From NCBI RefSeq assembly GCF_014193695.1, contig NZ_JACHZR010000002.1, forward strand, positions 434,001 through 498,000: 64,000 bases of DNA, read 5' to 3'. Positions within the stretch are counted from its first letter, which is position 1. Every line of letters begins with the position of its first letter. The notes under the pieces are model-generated. The model saw nothing but the letters and a program-made list of their open reading frames with translations, ran no database searches and was not told where the DNA came from. Below are positions 35,354-43,424 of this stretch, in pieces. Source of the stretch: Rhizobium sp. BK316. Lineage in GTDB: Bacteria > Pseudomonadota > Alphaproteobacteria > Rhizobiales > Rhizobiaceae. A program made the position numbers and the translations under genes.

Positions 35354-35389
35354 AAAAAATTACCCCTCCGCGCATCGGCGAGGAGGGGT
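35354..35389 (-). terminator. Terminator of gcrA
   Basis: On the minus strand an 8-bp stem (ACCCCTCC / GGAGGGGT) with a 12-nt loop is followed by TAATTTTTT spacing, with six consecutive Ts. It lies about 35 bp after the gcrA stop. The remaining gap up to the proC-like gene shows nothing else. Confidence 0.75.
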
Positions 35390-35422
35390 GACGGTACGTT
35401 GCGTCTGTTGGAAAATCGCAGA

Positions 35423-35953
35423 TCAGCCGACCCGGACTGCCTTGCGGCGCTCGCTCACCGGCTGGTAGGCCATGCGCTGATGATAGTTGCAATAGGGCGA
35501 TGAATCCGGGGAGTCGCAACCGCAGAAGTAGAAGTCGTCCTTCATCGGATCGCCGACCGGCCACTTGCAGGTGCGTTCCGTCAGTTCCGTCAGGCCGAGG
35601 CGGCGGGAGATCGGCACGACCACGTTCTTGGCCGGCACGTATTCCATTTCCTCGACCGTTTCGATCTCGATCTCTTCCTTCAGGACAGTTGCGCCCTGCT
35701 GGCGGGTAACGGTGCGGGTGGTGATGCGAGACGCATAGTTCGGGGCGCGGGGAGCGGAGGTATTGCGCTTCGGTGCACGCGCAGCGGTTGCCGTGCCGCC
35801 GGCCTTGGCGCGGCCAGGAAGACTGAGCCGGTGAACCTTGCCGATGACAGCGTTTCTACTGACGCCGCCAAGCTGCGCAGCGATCTGGCTGGCGCTCAGC
35901 CCCTCCGACCAAAGCTTCTTGAGCTTTTCGACACGCTCGTCTGTCCAGTTCAT
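35423..35953 (-). CDS. gcrA: Cell cycle regulator GcrA
   Basis: 176 residues. The N-terminus MNWTDERVEKLKKLW, then GLSASQIAAQLGGVSRNAVI and GKVHRLSL, is the GcrA helix-turn-helix. The C-terminal part CKWPVGDP, then FYFCGCDSPDSSPYC, is the sigma-70-binding region. GcrA recruits RNA polymerase to promoters with CcrM-methylated GANTC sites and controls the alphaproteobacterial cell cycle. The ATG with GGAGACAGGG upstream fits the conserved start better than one 15 codons earlier. Five GANTC sites cluster about 150-220 bp upstream. Confidence 0.95.
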   Translation of the reverse strand: MNWTDERVEKLKKLWSEGLSASQIAAQLGGVSRNAVIGKVHRLSLPGRAKAGGTATAARAPKRNTSAPRAPNYASRITTRTVTRQQGATVLKEEIEIETVEEMEYVPAKNVVVPISRRLGLTELTERTCKWPVGDPMKDDFYFCGCDSPDSSPYCNYHQRMAYQPVSERRKAVRVG

Positions 35954-36100
35954 TGCCCTGTCTCCACCTTTCGCGTTGGTGATGGCAGAATCCCTCACCG
36001 TTGCCCCGGAAGCCTCCGACGCAAGAAACGCCTGATCTATTTTGGTGACTAGTTCCGCCGCATGCAGTCTAGTAATTGAACTTTAACCTAGTGTGAGCCT

Positions 36101-36176
36101 GACTCTGTGACAAGAGTCGCAGGAATCCGATGAATCCGAATTCGTAGTTTTCCCCAACTTGCTTCCCGGGAGAGTC
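36101..36176. promoter_or_regulatory. Cluster of GANTC (CcrM) sites between gcrA and argD
   Basis: Five GANTC sites lie within 76 bp: GACTC at 36101, GAGTC at 36114, GAATC at 36123, GAATC at 36132 and GAGTC at 36172. A further GAATC is at 35988. Random expectation is about one per 256 bp. CcrM methylates GANTC and GcrA senses it, so this is probably a cell-cycle-controlled promoter region. No protein-coding frame is visible in this 424-bp gap. Confidence 0.7.
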
Positions 36177-36253
36177 ATTTCTGCAACATTAGCTGTTGAT
36201 AGACCTGTAAAGCCGAATGCGGGCTTGACGCATGCGCTAAATCCTCAGTTTTG

Positions 36254-36282
36254 TTGACATTGCAGTGCGAAAAGTAAATAGT
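36254..36282 (+). promoter_or_regulatory. Possible promoter upstream of argD
   Basis: A perfect TTGACA is followed, after 15-17 bp, by AT-rich hexamers (TAAATA or AATAGT). The -10 match is weak and start would fall at the following hairpin, so the assignment is tentative. Confidence 0.4.
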
Positions 36283-36289
36283 GGTTCAG

Positions 36290-36318
36290 GCCGCCGAAAG
36301 GCGGCATTTTTAATTTTT
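36290..36318 (+). terminator. Intrinsic terminator-like hairpin upstream of argD
   Basis: GCCGCC and GGCGGC pair around a GAAA tetraloop and are followed by ATTTTTAATTTTT. This is a good intrinsic terminator on the plus strand, yet it lies 60 bp before argD. It may end a small RNA made from the gcrA-argD gap or act as an attenuator for the arg genes. Confidence 0.65.
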
Positions 36319-36377
36319 CGGACCTGGTTTTCTTAGCCGGAGTCCGGTGCCCCGGAACCTGATCAGGAGATCGCGCC

Positions 36378-37577
36378 ATGGCTGAAGCCTCGCCGCTTTA
36401 TGACACCTATTCTCGTGCCCCATTGCGGTTCGAGCGAGGTGAAGGCGTCTGGCTGATCACCGAAACCGGCGAGCGATACCTGGATTTCGGAGCCGGCGTT
36501 GCCGTCACGTCCGTAGGGCATGGCAATCCGCATGTCGTGGCCGCGCTCAAGGATCAGGCTGACAAGGTCTGGCACCTTTCGAACGTCTATGAGATCCCCG
36601 GCCAGGAGAAGCTTGCCAAGCGGCTGACGGATGCCACCTTCGCTGACAAGGTGTTCTTCACCAATTCCGGCGCCGAGGCTCTGGAATGCGCCATCAAGAC
36701 GGCGCGCCGCTACCAGTTCTCCAAGGGCCGTCCTGAGCGCTTCCATATCATCACCTTCGAAGGCGCTTTCCACGGCCGTACGCTGGCGACCATCGCCGCT
36801 GGTGGCCAGGAGAAATACCTCGAAGGTTTCGGTCCGAAGACCCCCGGCTTCGATCAGGTACCCTTCGGCGATATCGAGGCTGTCCGCGCCGCGATCACTG
36901 AAAACACGGCCGCCATCCTCATCGAGCCCGTGCAGGGCGAGGGCGGTGTCCGCCCGGCGACGTCAGAATTCATGAAAGCGCTCCGCCAGCTCTGTGACGA
37001 GCACGGCCTGCTGCTGATCCTCGATGAGGTCCAGACAGGTGTCGGCCGCACCGGCAAGCTTTTCGCCCATGAGTGGTCGGGTATCACGCCTGATATCATG
37101 GCCATCGCCAAGGGTATCGGCGGCGGTTTCCCGCTTGGTGCCTGCCTTGCAACGGCAGAGGCTGCTTCCGGCATGAAGGCCGGCACGCATGGCTCAACCT
37201 ATGGCGGCAACCCGCTTGCCATGGCTGTCGGCAGCGCGGTGCTGGATATCATCCTGGCCGACGGCTTTCTGCAGCATGTGCGTGATGTTACCCTCATTTT
37301 CCGTCAGGGCCTTGCCTCGCTCAAGGATCGTTATCCTGACGTAATCGAGGATGTCAGGGGCGAAGGTCTGCTGCTCGGCATCAAGGCCGCTGTTCCCTCG
37401 GCTGAGCTGTTACAGGCGATCCGCGCAGCACATCTTCTGGCAATCCCAGCGGGCGACAACGTCATCCGTCTGCTTCCGCCGCTGGTCGTAACCGCAGAGG
37501 AGGTGCGCGAAGGGATTTCCCGTATCGAGCATGCCGCCGAAAGCATCCGCGCCGCCAAGGTCAAGAAGACCGCTTGA
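36378..37577 (+). CDS. argD: Acetylornithine aminotransferase
   Basis: 399-residue class III PLP aminotransferase. The PLP lysine is K245 in [16 protein letters not shown]. Other marks are [29 protein letters not shown], and [15 protein letters not shown] with the cofactor aspartate. The enzyme makes N-acetylornithine from the semialdehyde in arginine synthesis. argF follows by 45 bp, then hslO, giving a typical alphaproteobacterial operon. Length and motifs are normal. Confidence 0.95.
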   Translation: MAEASPLYDTYSRAPLRFERGEGVWLITETGERYLDFGAGVAVTSVGHGNPHVVAALKDQADKVWHLSNVYEIPGQEKLAKRLTDATFADKVFFTNSGAEALECAIKTARRYQFSKGRPERFHIITFEGAFHGRTLATIAAGGQEKYLEGFGPKTPGFDQVPFGDIEAVRAAITENTAAILIEPVQGEGGVRPATSEFMKALRQLCDEHGLLLILDEVQTGVGRTGKLFAHEWSGITPDIMAIAKGIGGGFPLGACLATAEAASGMKAGTHGSTYGGNPLAMAVGSAVLDIILADGFLQHVRDVTLIFRQGLASLKDRYPDVIEDVRGEGLLLGIKAAVPSAELLQAIRAAHLLAIPAGDNVIRLLPPLVVTAEEVREGISRIEHAAESIRAAKVKKTA

Positions 37578-37622
37578 AAGGACAATGCCCCGCCCGCCGG
37601 CGGGCGTAGCAGGTAACGAACG

Positions 37623-38540
37623 ATGGCTTCCCCGAAACACTTCCTCGATCTCTCCGCAGTCACCACATCCGACCTCAGAACCATCATGGATGACGCCAAG
37701 CTGCGAAAGCAGGCTTTCAAAGCCGGTACGGCCGACAAGCCGCTCGCCGGCAAGATGCTCGCCATGATCTTCGAGAAGCCGTCCACCCGAACCCGTGTCT
37801 CCTTCGATGTCGGCATGCGACAGCTCGGCGGCGAGACGCTGTTCCTGTCGGGCACCGAGATGCAGCTCGGCCGCGCCGAGACGATCGGCGACACTGCCAA
37901 GGTGCTGTCGCGCTATGTCGATGCGATCATGATCCGTACGACCGAGCACAGCCGTATGCTGGAGCTTGCCGAGCATGCCACCGTGCCTGTCATCAACGCG
38001 CTGACGGACGATACCCATCCCTGCCAGATCATGGCCGATGTCATGACCTTCGAAGAGCATCGCGGCCCGATCAAGGGCAAGACGATCGCCTGGACCGGAG
38101 ATGGCAACAACGTGCTGCATTCGCTGGTGGAAGGAGCCGCCCGTTTCGGCTACCGCATGAACATGGCCGTACCCCTTGGTTCCGAGCCGAAGGATCACTA
38201 TCTGAACTGGGCCCGCAATGAGGGCGCCGAAATCATGCTCTACCATGATGCTGACCGTGCGGTCGCCGGCGTCGATTGCGTGGTGACCGATACCTGGGTC
38301 TCCATGAATCAGGAACATCGGGCTCGCGGTCACAATGTCTTCCAGCCTTATCAGGTCAACGCGCATTTGATGGCGCAGGCCGGCAAAGACGCATTGTTCA
38401 TGCATTGCCTTCCCGCTCATCGCGGTGAGGAGGTGACGGACGAGGTGATCGATGGCCCGCAATCCGTGGTCTTCGATGAAGCGGAAAACCGCCTTCATGC
38501 GCAGAAGTCGATTCTTGCTTGGTGCCTGGGCGCGATCTGA
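37623..38540 (+). CDS. argF: Ornithine carbamoyltransferase
   Basis: 305 residues. The carbamoyl-phosphate motif STRTR is at 54-58. The HPCQ motif appears in [11 protein letters not shown]. The ornithine-binding segments [11 protein letters not shown] and [13 protein letters not shown] are present. It converts ornithine plus carbamoyl phosphate to citrulline in the cytoplasm. It is placed after argD and before hslO. Nothing is unusual. Confidence 0.96.
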   Translation: MASPKHFLDLSAVTTSDLRTIMDDAKLRKQAFKAGTADKPLAGKMLAMIFEKPSTRTRVSFDVGMRQLGGETLFLSGTEMQLGRAETIGDTAKVLSRYVDAIMIRTTEHSRMLELAEHATVPVINALTDDTHPCQIMADVMTFEEHRGPIKGKTIAWTGDGNNVLHSLVEGAARFGYRMNMAVPLGSEPKDHYLNWARNEGAEIMLYHDADRAVAGVDCVVTDTWVSMNQEHRARGHNVFQPYQVNAHLMAQAGKDALFMHCLPAHRGEEVTDEVIDGPQSVVFDEAENRLHAQKSILAWCLGAI

Positions 38541-38582
38541 ACCATAATCGGATGTCGCGAGTCCAAAACTCGCGGCTGCGCA

Positions 38583-38608
38583 AGCAGCCGGCGCGCTAGC
38601 CGGCTGCT
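38583..38608 (+). other. Hairpin between argF and hslO
   Basis: AGCAGCCGGC and GCCGGCTGCT form a 10-bp perfect stem around GCGCTA. No T tract follows, so an mRNA processing or stabilising role is more likely than termination. Confidence 0.55.
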
Positions 38609-38631
38609 CTGACAAAACAGGAGTGAAAGCC

Positions 38632-39624
38632 ATGGCAGAAGCTGCCGCCGCCCTCGGCGAGTTCGATTTCGCCGGCGATGACCATGTCGTCCCTTTCCAA
38701 GTCGAAGGGCTTGATGTGCGCGGTCGCGCCGTCCAGCTCGGTCCGATGCTGGATTCGATCCTCGAACGCCATCACTATCCGACGCCCGTCGCCCGCCTTC
38801 TGGCGGAAGTGGTGGTGCTTACGGTGCTGCTCGGCACCTCGCTGAAATTCGACGGCAAGTTCACCGTCCAGACCAAGAGCGACGGTCCTGTCGATCTGCT
38901 CGTCGCCGATTTCTCGACGCCGGAAAACGTCCGGGCCTATGCCCGCTTCGATCAGGCCCTGCTCGACAAGGCGATTGCGGCAGGTGAAACCGAGCCGGAA
39001 CAGCTTCTGGGCAAAGGCGTGCTCGCCTTCACCATCGACCAGGGCAAGTTCAGCCAGCCCTATCAGGGCATCGTGGCACTTGACGGTACCTCGCTGGAAG
39101 ACATTGCCGGCGTCTATTTCCGCCAATCGGAGCAGATCCCGACGCGTGTGCGCCTTGCCGCCGCCGAGCTCTTCGATCGTGACGATCATGGCAAGCCGCG
39201 TCACCGCTGGCGGGCAGGGGGCCTCGTTGCCCAGTTTCTGCCGGAAGCGCCGGAGCGTATGCGCCAGGCCGATCTTCACGGCGGCGATGGCGATACGGGC
39301 GAACGCGCCCATCTCGAGGACGATGCCTGGGCGGAAGCCCGCTCGCTCGTCGAAACCGTGGATGCCGATGAACTGACTGATCCGCTGGTCGGCACTGAAC
39401 GCCTGCTGTTCCGCCTTTTCCACGAACGCGGCGTGCGCGTCTACGATCCGCGCGCGGTCTTCGACCGTTGCAGTTGTTCGCGGGAAAAGATCGGCAACGT
39501 GCTGAAGGGTTTCAGTGCCGAGGAAGTGGAGGAAAGCCAGGAAAACGGCGAGATTGCCGTGACCTGCGAATTCTGCTCCACGACCTATCGCTTCCCGGTG
39601 AACGAGGTTGCACCGGCGGAGTGA
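38632..39624 (+). CDS. hslO: Redox-regulated chaperone Hsp33
   Basis: 330 residues. The C-terminal zinc switch has CSC (DRCSCSREK) and CEFC (VTCEFCSTTYRF), the CxC...CxxC pattern of Hsp33. The N-terminal domain shows LLGTSLKFDGKFTVQTKSDG and the QGIVALDGTSLEDIAGVYF segment. Oxidation releases zinc and activates holdase activity. AGGAG precedes the chosen ATG by 8 nt. It abuts the apaG stop on the other strand. Confidence 0.94.
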   Translation: MAEAAAALGEFDFAGDDHVVPFQVEGLDVRGRAVQLGPMLDSILERHHYPTPVARLLAEVVVLTVLLGTSLKFDGKFTVQTKSDGPVDLLVADFSTPENVRAYARFDQALLDKAIAAGETEPEQLLGKGVLAFTIDQGKFSQPYQGIVALDGTSLEDIAGVYFRQSEQIPTRVRLAAAELFDRDDHGKPRHRWRAGGLVAQFLPEAPERMRQADLHGGDGDTGERAHLEDDAWAEARSLVETVDADELTDPLVGTERLLFRLFHERGVRVYDPRAVFDRCSCSREKIGNVLKGFSAEEVEESQENGEIAVTCEFCSTTYRFPVNEVAPAE

Positions 39625-40017
39625 TCAGTTGAGGACCCGCAGCAGGCCGGGTGAATCCAAGGAGAAGGCGGGTATGTCGACATCGAACAACTCGCCTTCG
39701 TCTGTCGCCATCTGATAGTGGCCGAACATCAGGCCGGACGGCGTATCCAGCGGACAGCCGGATGAATATTCATAGGTATCGCCTGGCTGCAGCCGCGGCT
39801 GCTCGCCGACGACGCCGGGGCCGCTGACCTCGTCGATCTGACCGTTCTGGTCGGTAATGTTCCAGTAGCGGTTGATGAGGCGCACGGCTATGTCAGAGTT
39901 GTTGGCGATGACGACGCGGTAACCCCAGACATAACGATCGTCGTCCGGATCGGATTGCTCCTCCAGATAAAAGGGTTCGACAACCACTTCGATGTCTCGT
40001 GTGAGGGCGCGATACAT
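39625..40017 (-). CDS. apaG: ApaG/DUF525 protein
   Basis: 130 residues, a single ApaG beta-sandwich. Conserved segments are [30 protein letters not shown], and the end region [19 protein letters not shown], then [10 protein letters not shown]. The cellular role of ApaG is not settled; it is named from the E. coli apaGH operon. It converges with hslO with no gap. Confidence 0.93.
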   Translation of the reverse strand: MYRALTRDIEVVVEPFYLEEQSDPDDDRYVWGYRVVIANNSDIAVRLINRYWNITDQNGQIDEVSGPGVVGEQPRLQPGDTYEYSSGCPLDTPSGLMFGHYQMATDEGELFDVDIPAFSLDSPGLLRVLN

Positions 40018-40166
40018 GCCTTACACCTTAGTCAAGATATGTTACCCGTATCTTATAAGAGGCCCCATCCGTCAAGAAATGGGACAGTGATCGCGGCCCC
40101 GCCACCCCGGTTGGGCGGTCTTTCGTTCATTAAGCCTAACTCTCAATGTTAATTTCAAGGCAAATG

Positions 40167-40196
40167 CCACGGCCGGGGTGCTTTCCGCGGCCGTGG
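40167..40196 (-). terminator. Hairpin after metZ
   Basis: CCACGGCCG and CGGCCGTGG form a 9-bp stem with a 12-nt loop, 8 bp after the metZ stop on the minus strand. The following bases are only moderately T-rich (CATTTG), so it is a weak terminator. Confidence 0.55.
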
Positions 40197-40204
40197 TTTG
40201 GTGA

Positions 40205-41389
40205 TCAGGCCGAAACTTTGGCGAGCGCGCGGGCGAAATCCTCAAGGAGATCATCCGTGTCTTCGATACCGGCCGAGAGGCGCACCGTGCCCGGCGAAAT
40301 GCCGAGTTCCGCGCGGGCCTCGTCCGTCAGGTTCTTGTGCGTCGTCGTGGCCGGATGGGTGATCAGGCTCTTGGAGTCGCCGAGATTGTTGGAGATCTTC
40401 ACGATCTCAAGCGCGTTCTGCAGCGCAAAGGCCGCTTCCTTGCCGCCCTTCAGCTCGAAGCAGACGAGCGTCGAACCGCCCGACATCTGCTTGGCGATGA
40501 TATCGGCCTGAGGATGGTCCTTGCGGCCGGGATAGATGACCTTGGCGACCTTGCCCTGATCGGCGAGGAAATCGGCGATATCAGCCGCATTCTGCGTCTG
40601 CTGCTTGACGCGCAGCGGCAGCGTTTCGATGCCCTTCAGGAGTGTCCAGGCATTGAAGGGCGACATGGCCGGGCCGGTGTGGCGGAAATAGTCGTGCAGG
40701 TTCTCGTCGATCCATTCCTTGTCGGAGAGAACCACGCCGCCGAGGCAGCGGCCCTGACCGTCGATGTGCTTGGTCGCGGAATAGACGACGATATGCGCGC
40801 CGAGTTCCAGCGGCTTCTGGAAGAGCGGCGTTGCAAAGACGTTGTCGACGACGACCTTGGCGCCGATCTGGTTGGCGAGCTTGGCCACACCGGCAATATC
40901 GACTACTTCCAGCGTCGGGTTGGTCGGGCTTTCCAGGAAGAACACCTTGGTCTTCGGCGTAATCGCCTTTTCCCAGTTTTCGAGGTAGCGGCCGTCGACC
41001 AGCGTGCAGTCGATGCCGTATTTCGGCGCCAGCGTCTCGACCACCCAGCGGCAGGAGCCGAAGAGGGCACGCGCTGCAACGATGTGATCGCCGGCCTTCA
41101 GCTGGCAGAGAATGGCGGCGGTGACGGCGGCCATGCCGGAAGCCGTGGCGCGGGCATCTTCAGCGCCTTCGAGCGCGCACATGCGCTTTTCGAACATGTC
41201 GTTGGTGGGGCTGCCGTATCGGGCATAGATAAATCCGTCCGTCTCGCCCTTGAAGCGCGCCTCTGCTGCCTCGGACGTATCGTAGACGAAGCCCTGCGTG
41301 AGATAGATTGCCTCAGACGTCTCGCCATATTGCGAGCGCAGCGTTCCGCTGTGGACGAGTTGGGTTGCCGGGCGCCAAGTCTTGCTCAT
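40205..41389 (-). CDS. metZ: O-succinylhomoserine sulfhydrylase
   Basis: 394-residue PLP enzyme of the Cys/Met metabolism family. The PLP lysine is in YSATKHIDGQGRCLGG. Other marks are ARYGSPTNDMFEKRM, ATASGMAAV and PTNPTLEVVDI. MetZ makes homocysteine from O-succinylhomoserine and sulfide. I start at MSKTWRPATQLVH; a frame 25 codons longer begins inside the leader. Expression is probably controlled by the SAM-II riboswitch and terminator just upstream. Confidence 0.93.
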   Translation of the reverse strand: MSKTWRPATQLVHSGTLRSQYGETSEAIYLTQGFVYDTSEAAEARFKGETDGFIYARYGSPTNDMFEKRMCALEGAEDARATASGMAAVTAAILCQLKAGDHIVAARALFGSCRWVVETLAPKYGIDCTLVDGRYLENWEKAITPKTKVFFLESPTNPTLEVVDIAGVAKLANQIGAKVVVDNVFATPLFQKPLELGAHIVVYSATKHIDGQGRCLGGVVLSDKEWIDENLHDYFRHTGPAMSPFNAWTLLKGIETLPLRVKQQTQNAADIADFLADQGKVAKVIYPGRKDHPQADIIAKQMSGGSTLVCFELKGGKEAAFALQNALEIVKISNNLGDSKSLITHPATTTHKNLTDEARAELGISPGTVRLSAGIEDTDDLLEDFARALAKVSA

Positions 41390-41410
41390 GCCATCACCAC
41401 TTTCAAACAA

Positions 41411-41440
41411 CAAAAAAACCGGCCGCAAAAGCAGACCGGT
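41411..41440 (-). terminator. Leader terminator between SAM-II aptamer and metZ
   Basis: On the minus strand ACCGG and CCGGT pair across TCTGCTTTTGCGG, then seven Ts follow. The left arm can also pair with AGACCGG just upstream, at the 3' edge of the aptamer. The two hairpins exclude each other, as expected of a terminator/antiterminator switch. Confidence 0.7.
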
Positions 41441-41450
41441 TTCATACCCG

Positions 41451-41505
41451 GTCTTTTTAGCCACTTATTTAACGTGGCTGCAAGCCGACCGGCCAAATCA
41501 CCACG
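41451..41505 (-). promoter_or_regulatory. SAM-II riboswitch (metA motif)
   Basis: The minus strand reads CGTGGTGATTTGGCCG, then GGCTTGCAGCCACGTTAAA, then GTGGCTAAAAAG. This follows the alphaproteobacterial SAM-II consensus. P1 pairs CGTGG with CCACG, the loop forms a pseudoknot with the 3' part, and GCTAAAAA is conserved. It lies 62 bp before metZ. Binding of S-adenosylmethionine should lower metZ expression. Confidence 0.92.
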
Positions 41506-41587
41506 GGATAAATTTGCAATACTGCCGTTCTGCGCTTGCGTCAATTCCCCGACTTTGGTTTTGTCGGCGGCAGATTATGGATGGAGC

Positions 41588-42682
41588 ATGATGGCTCGCG
41601 ATACTGGAATTCTGGCCGACCGCGCGATTTCCGCGCTGTTTGAAACGGGGCGTCTTCAAAGCGAGCGCGAGCTGGACCGTGACCAGATCCAGCCCGCAAG
41701 CCTGGATCTGCGGCTGGGCGCCAAGGCTTTCCGGGTGCGCGCCAGCTTCATGCCCGGCCCTTCTCACCTCGTCTCCGACAAGCTCGATCGGCTGAGCCTG
41801 CATGTCATCGATCTCAGCGAAGGCGCGGTGCTGGAAACCGGCTGCGTCTACATCGTGCCGCTGATGGAGCGCCTCGATCTGCCGGCCGACATGTCGGCTT
41901 CGGCCAATCCCAAAAGCTCGACCGGCCGGCTCGATATCTTCACCCGCGTCATCACCGATTACGCGCAGGAGTTCGACAAGATCCCATCAGGTTATTCCGG
42001 CCCGCTCTATCTCGAAATCAGCCCACGCACCTTCCCGATTGTCGTGCGCCGCGGCTCGCGCCTGTCGCAGATCCGGTTCCGCGTCGGACATTCGGTTCTC
42101 GGCGAGCCGGAGCTTCTGAAGTTGCACGCAACGGAAACGCTCGTCGCCGCCAAGCAGCCGAACGTCTCCGGCGGCGGTATCGCGCTGTCGATCGATCTGA
42201 CGGGCGACGATGAAGGCCTGATCGGTTATCGCGGCAAACACCACACGGCCGTCGTCGATGTCGACAAGAAAGCCCAGCACGATATTTTCGACTTCTGGGA
42301 GCCGCTCTATAGCCGCGGCCGCAACGAGCTGATCCTTGATCCGGATGAATTCTACATTCTCGTCTCGCGTGAGGCCGTGCACGTTCCCCCGCACTATGCG
42401 GCGGAAATGACACCCTTCGACCCGCTCGTCGGCGAATTCCGCGTCCACTATGCCGGCTTCTTCGACCCGGGCTTCGGCCATGCGCCCGCCGGCGGGCGCG
42501 GCAGCCGCGCGGTGCTGGAAGTGCGCAGCCACGAAGTGCCCTTCATCTTGGAAGACGGCCAGATCGTCGGCCGCCTGATCTACGAACATATGCAGGAGCA
42601 GCCGGCAAGCCTCTATGGCTCGGGTCTCGGTTCCAACTATCAGGCCCAGGGCCTCAAGCTTTCGAAGCATTTCCGCATCTGA
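41588..42682 (+). CDS. dcd: 2'-deoxycytidine 5'-triphosphate deaminase (long alphaproteobacterial form)
   Basis: 364 residues, nearly twice E. coli Dcd (193), the normal size for the alphaproteobacterial DCD family (PF06559). The trimeric dUTPase-like core is seen in the first half: QIQPASLDLRLGAKAFRVRA, SANPKSSTGRLDIFTRVITD, GPLYLEISPRTFPIVVRRGS and LSQIRFRVG. The second half repeats the fold (DPLVGEFRVHYAGFFDPGFG, AVLEVRSHEVPFILEDGQIV). It deaminates dCTP to dUTP for thymidylate synthesis. The true start is the double ATG with GGAG upstream. A long open frame extends upstream antisense to metZ and is not part of it. Confidence 0.92.
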   Translation: MMARDTGILADRAISALFETGRLQSERELDRDQIQPASLDLRLGAKAFRVRASFMPGPSHLVSDKLDRLSLHVIDLSEGAVLETGCVYIVPLMERLDLPADMSASANPKSSTGRLDIFTRVITDYAQEFDKIPSGYSGPLYLEISPRTFPIVVRRGSRLSQIRFRVGHSVLGEPELLKLHATETLVAAKQPNVSGGGIALSIDLTGDDEGLIGYRGKHHTAVVDVDKKAQHDIFDFWEPLYSRGRNELILDPDEFYILVSREAVHVPPHYAAEMTPFDPLVGEFRVHYAGFFDPGFGHAPAGGRGSRAVLEVRSHEVPFILEDGQIVGRLIYEHMQEQPASLYGSGLGSNYQAQGLKLSKHFRI

Positions 42683-42741
42683 TATGCGGTGATGCCGCGA
42701 CTTGACAGCGGCGGCCATCTGTTGGAAGTCTCAAGTGGTTG

Positions 42742-42815
42742 GCGGGTGTAGCTCAATGGTAGAGCAGCAGCTTCCCAAGCTGAATACGAGGGTTCGATTC
42801 CCTTCACCCGCTCCA
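42742..42815 (+). tRNA. tRNA-Gly (anticodon CCC)
   Basis: 74 nt including encoded CCA. The acceptor stem GCGGGTG/CACCCGC, D-arm GCTC AATGGTA GAGC, anticodon stem CAGC/GCTG around TTCCCAA, and T-arm with GGTTCGATTCC are all present. The anticodon CCC reads GGG codons. No mobile element abuts it. Confidence 0.97.
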
Positions 42816-42825
42816 GCTTCCCTCC

Positions 42826-43107
42826 TCAATCGCGTCCGAAAATATTGATCGGCCGGTACTGGCGGTGCGCGATCGCCAGCGAACGGTCCGGACGGATGAT
42901 ATAGGTTTCCTCGACCTGCCGGCCGTACTGGTCGATGAAATTGTGCGGGAAGGTCGATCCAATCGGCGACTTTGTCAGTTTCGTGCGCGGCTGACCGTTA
43001 TAGGTGATGCTGCCCGGAATGGGCTCGATGCCGGGGCCGGTATAGTCGACGGTGGTGCAGCCGGCGAGCGCCAGCGCGCCGATGAGGCTAAATGCGATCA
43101 GTTTCAT
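42826..43107 (-). CDS. Small outer-membrane-type lipoprotein of unknown function
   Basis: 93 residues. Signal peptide with lipobox LALAGC (Cys at 17), so the mature protein is acylated. The mature part of about 76 residues includes GIEPIPGSITYNGQPRTKLT and TFPHNFIDQYGRQVEETYII. It resembles small rhizobial lipoproteins of unknown role. It is convergent with the tRNA-Gly gene. No operon partner is evident. Confidence 0.82.
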   Translation of the reverse strand: MKLIAFSLIGALALAGCTTVDYTGPGIEPIPGSITYNGQPRTKLTKSPIGSTFPHNFIDQYGRQVEETYIIRPDRSLAIAHRQYRPINIFGRD

Positions 43108-43209
43108 ATCCGGAGCCTTTCTGTCCGCGGCACGGTGTCATTGTACCGCAAATCGCGGAAAGCTCATGACACAAACGGCACGCATGTCTTCAACCCTTCG
43201 AGAAGAGCT

Positions 43210-43363
43210 TTGGTAAAGGTCGCCATCGGTCTGATTTCACTCCTCTGAAGTCGCTCGGCCGGCCTTATTGCCGCTTTCGGCTCGATCTGCGGTGGCTGGC
43301 TGTTCTATTGCACGGCGCCCGGTAACGTGCTCGTCGAGATCGGCTGGCGGCCGCAAGCCTGAA
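43210..43363 (+). pseudogene. Possible broken small membrane-protein gene
   Basis: TTG then VKVAIGLISLL ends at a TGA. One frame later GLIAAFGSICGGWLFYCTAP, then GNVLVEIGWRPQA, runs to a stop. A single-base change would join them into one protein of about 50 residues with a membrane segment. Nothing else supports a gene, and it may be chance. The remainder of the 43108-43424 gap shows only the terminator. Confidence 0.25.
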
Positions 43364-43378
43364 AAGGCCTGAAACGAA

Positions 43379-43402
43379 AATGGGCGGCCGGAGCCGCCCA
43401 TT
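43379..43402 (-). terminator. Terminator of the chemoreceptor gene
   Basis: AATGGGCGGC and GCCGCCCATT form a 10-bp stem with a CGGA loop. On the minus strand it is followed by TTCGTTTC. It lies 23 bp after the chemoreceptor stop codon. Confidence 0.7.
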
Positions 43403-43424
43403 CTCATTCGATCAGGTTGTCAGC

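Noticed and set aside
40337..41587. Long open frame on the plus strand running into dcd
   Set aside because: It is antisense to metZ, crosses the riboswitch, and its product looks like reverse-strand noise. The dCTP deaminase has its own start with a ribosome-binding site.
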